Assembly (NCBI RefSeq): GCF_947495925.1
Contig: NZ_CANMAU010000006.1
Span: 253,001-317,000 of the forward strand
Length of the DNA stretch: 64,000 bases
Direction of reading: 5' to 3'
DNA from: an uncultured Algibacter sp.
GTDB taxonomy: Bacteria; Bacteroidota; Bacteroidia; Flavobacteriales; Flavobacteriaceae
The number at the start of each line of letters is the position of its first letter. Position 1 is the first letter of the stretch. A program made the translations under genes and the position numbers. Positions 60,801 through 64,000 of the stretch are shown here, piece after piece. The notes beneath the pieces are model-generated. The model did no database searches. It saw only the letters and a program-made list of their open reading frames with translations, and was not told the origin of the DNA.

Positions 60801-62800
60801 TTTGCAATTGACGTTTCAATAACGAAAAGATTAAAGTTAATGGCGTCATCTGGGTCTGTATTATCATCGCAAATTGCAAAATCTCCTACGTCAGTACCAG
60901 TTAGTAATAAGTTGGTGTGAATTTCAAAGGGAATAATGGAGGCACATCCAGTAACATCATCTTCAATTCTTAAATATAATGTTGCTGAACCTGGCTCTAA
61001 AACGGCATTTGTATATTCGTAATTAGATTCGTTTGGAATAGGGTCTGTATTAGATTCGGCATGGTCAAAACTTTCATGAAACGTTGTTGAAACACCTGTA
61101 AGTCCGTTAAGAATTGGTGCAATGACTTGGGTTAAATCAAAAAAAGCGTTTCCATCCAAGTCACTATCACATGCGTTAATAAATTGGGGGTCTCTATTAA
61201 CCTCAGGGCTTATTTCAGTATTAACTTGGAATGTAGCCGTGTTAAAACAATTGGTCACGGTATTAAGAACTCTTACATAGATGTCTTGTGATGAGGAAGA
61301 GTTAACAATCAACGTTTCGGCATCTGTTCCATTTGCTGCATCAGTAGCATTTAGATGATAGGTAACAACCAGACTAGGATCTTCTTTAACAATCTCATCA
61401 GTTTTTTGGGTTAAGTCTATAACTGTAAAACCATCTGGATTACTATCCCCATCACAGGCAGTAAGAGGTGTTATTGTAGGTATATTAGGTTTTGAGTTTA
61501 TGATTAAATCAAAACTAGTGAAAGCAAAACAATTACTATCTGTATCTTGAACTCTAACAAATATTTCTTGCCCGTTTGGCGGGTTACCAATTGGTAGAGT
61601 TATTTCATTAGAATTGCTTCTAGCCTCTGTTTCTGAATAATGATAGCTAATACCATAATTGGTAAAAGGAATATTTAACTCCGGATTTTTAGTTGTTAAA
61701 TCAAATATAACTGCACCAGAGTCTTCACATAATTCATAATCGGATATGGGATCAATAGATTCTGTAGCGTTTAATTCAACTATTATTTCATCATCTTCAA
61801 CACAGTTTGTTCCATTTAAAGGAACAGCAACCTCAACCCTATATGTGCCGTTATCAGTGACTAGTAAAGTAGGGTCATTATCAGGGTTTGGTATGGAAAC
61901 ACCATTGTGGTACCATGCATAGGAAGCAAATGCGTTTTCAATATCAGCATTTAATTCAACAGAACCAGCGCAAGTAGAGATATCATCACCTAAGTCTAGT
62001 ACTCTAAAACTATCACCTTCAATAAATACGGCCGTATCGAAAGCACCAACAGTGCTATCAGCTTGATCTGCGATAATTAATTTAATGTGATAGGTCTCAT
62101 TTGGCTCAACCTTACCAGAAGCGCTTAATACGGTTGTTCTACCATTAAAATTTGTGTCTCCAATGGCATAACCTTCGAAAAATTGTTCATTTTGAACACC
62201 TCCTGGGCAAGCCTGAATATTATGAATGGTACTTGTTTGAATAGGGGTTGAGGTTCCTGGAACAGTAGCCAAGTTAGTATATGGATCTGCTGTACCAGCT
62301 CTTTTTATAAGAAAGACAAAAGAGTCGGAAATTGAACAAGGGTTAACATCATCGTATTCTTCTGAAGCAACTAGGTAGTTAAATCGAAATTGATTAGAAG
62401 TAGAAGTGAAATCAAACTCTATAGCTGTTGCATTTACAAAACCATTGGTAGTTCCTAAAGCAGCTTCTAAATCTGGATCTGTTCCCCAAGTTGTAGACCC
62501 TTCGCTTAAAGTTGGCGTCCTTACAGCATTACCTCCAGATGCTGCTCCTCCTGTAGAGAGAACAATTCCTTTTTCAAAAGGAAAACTTGAACCCGAGCGT
62601 TCAAAGTAACCATAACTTGTAAATCCATTTGCACTTCCATTAACAGGTGAGCTAATATTATCAATAACGGCACAGCCATCAACAAGATTATCTTGTATAA
62701 GTGCATCTAAACCAACAGAATCATCAATAGTAATTTGTTGCGAGAACAATAAATTGTTACAGCAGAGAAAAACAAATAATATGTAGTAAACGAATTTCAT
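57854..62800 (-). CDS. Giant T9SS type B secreted adhesin-like protein with 11 repeats
   Basis: The 1648-aa protein has a signal peptide (1-20) and a choice-of-anchor L domain (about residues 22-265, VSTG..and SEEYDDVNPC..). A short Ig-like part follows, then eleven degenerate repeats of about 90-105 aa (about residues 345-1395). Each repeat has an acidic CDDDxDG-like start, a (F/I)(D/N)LT box, a Y-F/H strand, an IYVRVE strand and a closing Cys. Next come PKD/Ig-like modules and a gliding-motility-associated type B sorting domain (FVTPNGDGIYDTWHV...ALKR, about 1563-1648). It should be exported by T9SS to the cell surface; the acidic loops suggest Ca2+ binding and the Cys pairs disulfides. Confidence 0.9.
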   Translation of the reverse strand: MKFVYYILFVFLCCNNLLFSQQITIDDSVGLDALIQDNLVDGCAVIDNISSPVNGSANGFTSYGYFERSGSSFPFEKGIVLSTGGAASGGNAVRTPTLSEGSTTWGTDPDLEAALGTTNGFVNATAIEFDFTSTSNQFRFNYLVASEEYDDVNPCSISDSFVFLIKRAGTADPYTNLATVPGTSTPIQTSTIHNIQACPGGVQNEQFFEGYAIGDTNFNGRTTVLSASGKVEPNETYHIKLIIADQADSTVGAFDTAVFIEGDSFRVLDLGDDISTCAGSVELNADIENAFASYAWYHNGVSIPNPDNDPTLLVTDNGTYRVEVAVPLNGTNCVEDDEIIVELNATESIDPISDYELCEDSGAVIFDLTTKNPELNIPFTNYGISYHYSETEARSNSNEITLPIGNPPNGQEIFVRVQDTDSNCFAFTSFDLIINSKPNIPTITPLTACDGDSNPDGFTVIDLTQKTDEIVKEDPSLVVTYHLNATDAANGTDAETLIVNSSSSQDIYVRVLNTVTNCFNTATFQVNTEISPEVNRDPQFINACDSDLDGNAFFDLTQVIAPILNGLTGVSTTFHESFDHAESNTDPIPNESNYEYTNAVLEPGSATLYLRIEDDVTGCASIIPFEIHTNLLLTGTDVGDFAICDDNTDPDDAINFNLFVIETSIANEMTTDNGLPNNIEVTFYRTPEDRDSGNALDKSLPFNAFNPQVVYVEIDDGAGCKEETDITLIINPILLFEEKTLPYCDDDDDGIVQIDLTSLDDIINDGNSDFEVTYFENQTDADGNINPLPQFYENTDPVTELFARITSPGAVGCHTVNPFKIEVITAPSANTPVNIVLCDNFDGETDGFVEVNLNNKISDIVSSTVGLDIDFFTSFDDADTKTNEIPESERDTYNTNTQTIFVRIEDIVSNTNCYNIVSFETFINTEPIIPNNIEFQICKTDGSDVADFILSEIDEDVLNGQTGKEVFYFEDAAFTMPIPKDVIYNNISREQTIHVRVENTTDPTCFDTGNIQLIVSPAPDYNPVIDFVICDDSGSSGEYELDLNKKIAELSEGFTGDDLNISFHISPEDADNNENSLPDPYSFTNTSKTTETIYIRIENDNSLCHVVEPINILITAIPSVLVGNPSITNCADTFGGNANFDLTAFNLLTQTPDFQIIDRLRDILIINYYNELSDINEDDGRDASNEIIDPSNFTSASKTIYFTVTNPITGCYTLVPLELLVNNPPQFTPIDTIPICDNDTDTYDLSLVNNMIVDDSSLVNISYHSTNDDAENNVFPLGNTYNYTSSVHTIHLRLEDVSNGCFTTTSFNLQINPNPVATIPPDLISCDDDFDGFFAFNLTENTNNVLGTLSQSLYTVTYFDAIANAEENTNALNAPYSAKNGDIIYARLENNNTGCYDITQFNIIVHPLPVIPINDVVPLCDGIPISVDAYTGDPNDVYLWSTNVNPPVNNSSSSEIFVTPNELGDYSVTVTTANNCSYTKTFTVIESEQAEIEFTSTVDFQDPNSITVDINLGRIGNYVYVLDGGNPQTSNVFDNVSFGMHVVTVRDLNGCMDISKEVFVFDIPKFVTPNGDGIYDTWHVTGANQLPGTIVYIYDRYGKLLKTLPHNSTGWNGNYNGQKMPSDDYWFLASIVQDGNTFQIKGHFALKR

Positions 62801-62938
62801 CGCTAGTAGGCTTTTTCAACATGATTTCTAGGCAAAAAACAAAAGCCTTGAAAGCCTTAAATTTTGCGGGGAAATTAGCCTTATTTTGGCTCAAATTAAA
62901 ATAAAATGGTTAAAATTCATTTTAATTGGTTTTAAGTT

Positions 62939-64000
62939 CTAATTAATCAAAGCAAAATGGTTCCTATAAACCCTACCGTCTTGAAGTTTTACCGAAAACC
63001 AATAGTCATCCGATGGTAGTTTAACTCCATTAAGTATCCCATTCCAGCCCTCTCCTAAAGGGGTGAGTTCTTTTATTAGTTTTCCAAACCTGTTAAATAT
63101 TTGAACTTTGGTATTTGGTTGAAACATTTGAGATACACCATAAACTTGCCATGTATCATGGCGGCCATCATTATTTGGAGTGAAAAATTTTGGAAAGCCA
63201 ATAACAGATACAATATCATTAACTTCACCACAGTTGTTTTTAATGTCTCTGACTGATACCGTATAAATACCTGGAAAAACATTTGAAAAGGTGTTTTCAT
63301 CTTGAAAAGAAGTAGTCACCATGTTATTGTTATCCAACAATTGGTATTGGTACACACCTTCTCCTGATGTAATTACAGTAATTGTATTATTTTCAGTAGC
63401 ATCAGTAACATTTATGCTCTCGAAGGATGCTACGTTCGCTGCCTCAACTACAATTGTTTTTGTTTTTATACATCCAAAATTATTGACTACAGAAACCGTG
63501 AATGTGCCAGTAGAATTCACATGGATTTCTGAGGTGCTTTCACCCGTTGACCAATTATATTTATAATTGGATGATGTTTGTTTTAATATTCCTGCATATA
63601 ATTTTATTTTCTCAGGAAATTTATTCAAGCAATAATATAATACTTCATCTTCCCCAATTTCAGGGAGCGGATTTACTATAAGTTCAATGGTATTAATGCC
63701 ATAACACTGATTGTTATTTTCAACACGGGCATAAATAGTTTGAGAATATGGAATAGAATTGGTGTATAAAGTGCTTAGCTCGTTTTGTTCTATAAGCGCG
63801 TCATTATACGTTTTATAATAGGATATTGTTAAATTTGAAGAGCTGTTTATTATTTTATTTTTAGCATCATTTAAGTTGAAAATATGCAGTCCGTCTTCAA
63901 TGCCATCATCGTCGCAAATAGTTAATTCCGTATCGACAGAATCTGTTACACTTACTTCTAATGTTATTTCCGATAAGCTAAAACAACCAGTGTTATCATC
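62939..64000 (-). CDS. T9SS type B secreted protein, paralogue (5' part outside the window)
   Basis: The frame stays open to the window edge, so the visible 353 residues are only the C-terminal part; an in-frame TTG at 63628 is not a true start. They contain the end of one repeat (DDNTGCFSL..), a full repeat beginning ICDDDGIEDGLHIFNLND and ending in IYARVENNNQCYGI, an Ig/PKD-like module (YNWSTGESTSEIHVNSTG) and the type B sorting domain (FFTPNNDGRHDTWQVYG...HFALIN). It is clearly paralogous to the 1648-aa neighbour, which starts 138 bases downstream, so the pair probably arose by duplication and may be co-transcribed. Confidence 0.85.
   Translation of the reverse strand, partial: DDNTGCFSLSEITLEVSVTDSVDTELTICDDDGIEDGLHIFNLNDAKNKIINSSSNLTISYYKTYNDALIEQNELSTLYTNSIPYSQTIYARVENNNQCYGINTIELIVNPLPEIGEDEVLYYCLNKFPEKIKLYAGILKQTSSNYKYNWSTGESTSEIHVNSTGTFTVSVVNNFGCIKTKTIVVEAANVASFESINVTDATENNTITVITSGEGVYQYQLLDNNNMVTTSFQDENTFSNVFPGIYTVSVRDIKNNCGEVNDIVSVIGFPKFFTPNNDGRHDTWQVYGVSQMFQPNTKVQIFNRFGKLIKELTPLGEGWNGILNGVKLPSDDYWFSVKLQDGRVYRNHFALIN

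Noticed and set aside
1-64000. CRISPR arrays, tRNA or rRNA genes, insertion sequences, prophage genes
   Set aside because: None was seen on reading both strands: no regularly spaced repeats, cloverleaf-like sequences, transposase or phage proteins.

Overview
The window looks like chromosome from a marine-type member of the Flavobacteriaceae (phylum Bacteroidota). The basis is strongly AT-rich DNA, genes without Shine-Dalgarno sites, several promoters of the Bacteroidota form TTTG-N18..22-TAnnTTTG, type IX secretion (T9SS) type A and type B C-terminal domains, many small lipoproteins, and typical flavobacterial families (DUF4197, DUF4252, DUF1684, DUF6268, MnmD, leaderless BtuF-like protein). 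I saw no rRNA, tRNA, CRISPR array, insertion sequence or prophage. This is mainly core chromosome with short accessory cassettes.

Layout. 1-9.7 kb: B12-dependent ribonucleotide reductase (nrdJ), a small ABC ATPase with a three-helix membrane partner, prfA-pyrF, an exported cupin, a possible attC-like element, a BtuF-like protein, two tandem paralogous small proteins, a DUF4197 lipoprotein and purU. 9.8-15.1 kb: the B12-dependent fusion mutase IcmF, a 43-aa gene with its own promoter and terminator, a lipoprotein and an Lrp regulator. 15.1-18.7 kb (minus strand): MFS efflux pump, YpdA-type reductase, VOC protein and DJ-1/PfpI lipoprotein, preceded by a leader peptide and a transcription attenuator. 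18.8-31.9 kb: lipoproteins, crcB, dipeptidyl peptidase III, MazG-like pyrophosphohydrolase, ilvE, mnmD, SDR39U1, AhpD-like protein, Crp/Fnr regulator and YceI. 32.0-39.3 kb: grpE-dnaJ behind a sigma-54-type promoter, a candidate small RNA, then a five-gene operon (ABC-2 ATPase, ABC-2 permease, MscS channel, DUF6268 barrel, sigma-54 activator without a DNA-binding domain). 39.4-43.0 kb: flavodoxin-fold reductase, PPK2, M28 peptidase with a changed catalytic base, secreted DinB-like protein. 43.0-50.1 kb (minus strand): a six-gene operon around an MBOAT O-acyltransferase and two SGNH-like partners. 50.4-64.0 kb: T9SS type A protein, lysA, sucC, small proteins, uvrB, and two neighbouring T9SS type B repeat adhesins, the second cut by the window edge.

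How parts fit together. NrdJ and IcmF both need adenosylcobalamin, and the BtuF-like protein is a possible cobalamin binder. The MBOAT operon has the composition of an extracytoplasmic glycan O-acylation cassette. The MFS/YpdA operon looks like an inducible efflux and thiol-redox unit: its 26-codon leader ORF contains an arm that can pair with the 5' arm of the terminator in front of the pump, so ribosome position could decide read-through. The sigma-54-like element before grpE-dnaJ and the sigma-54 activator 6 kb downstream suggest that sigma-54 matters for envelope and protein stress in this organism. All functional statements come from reading the sequence and remembered family features; no searches were run.
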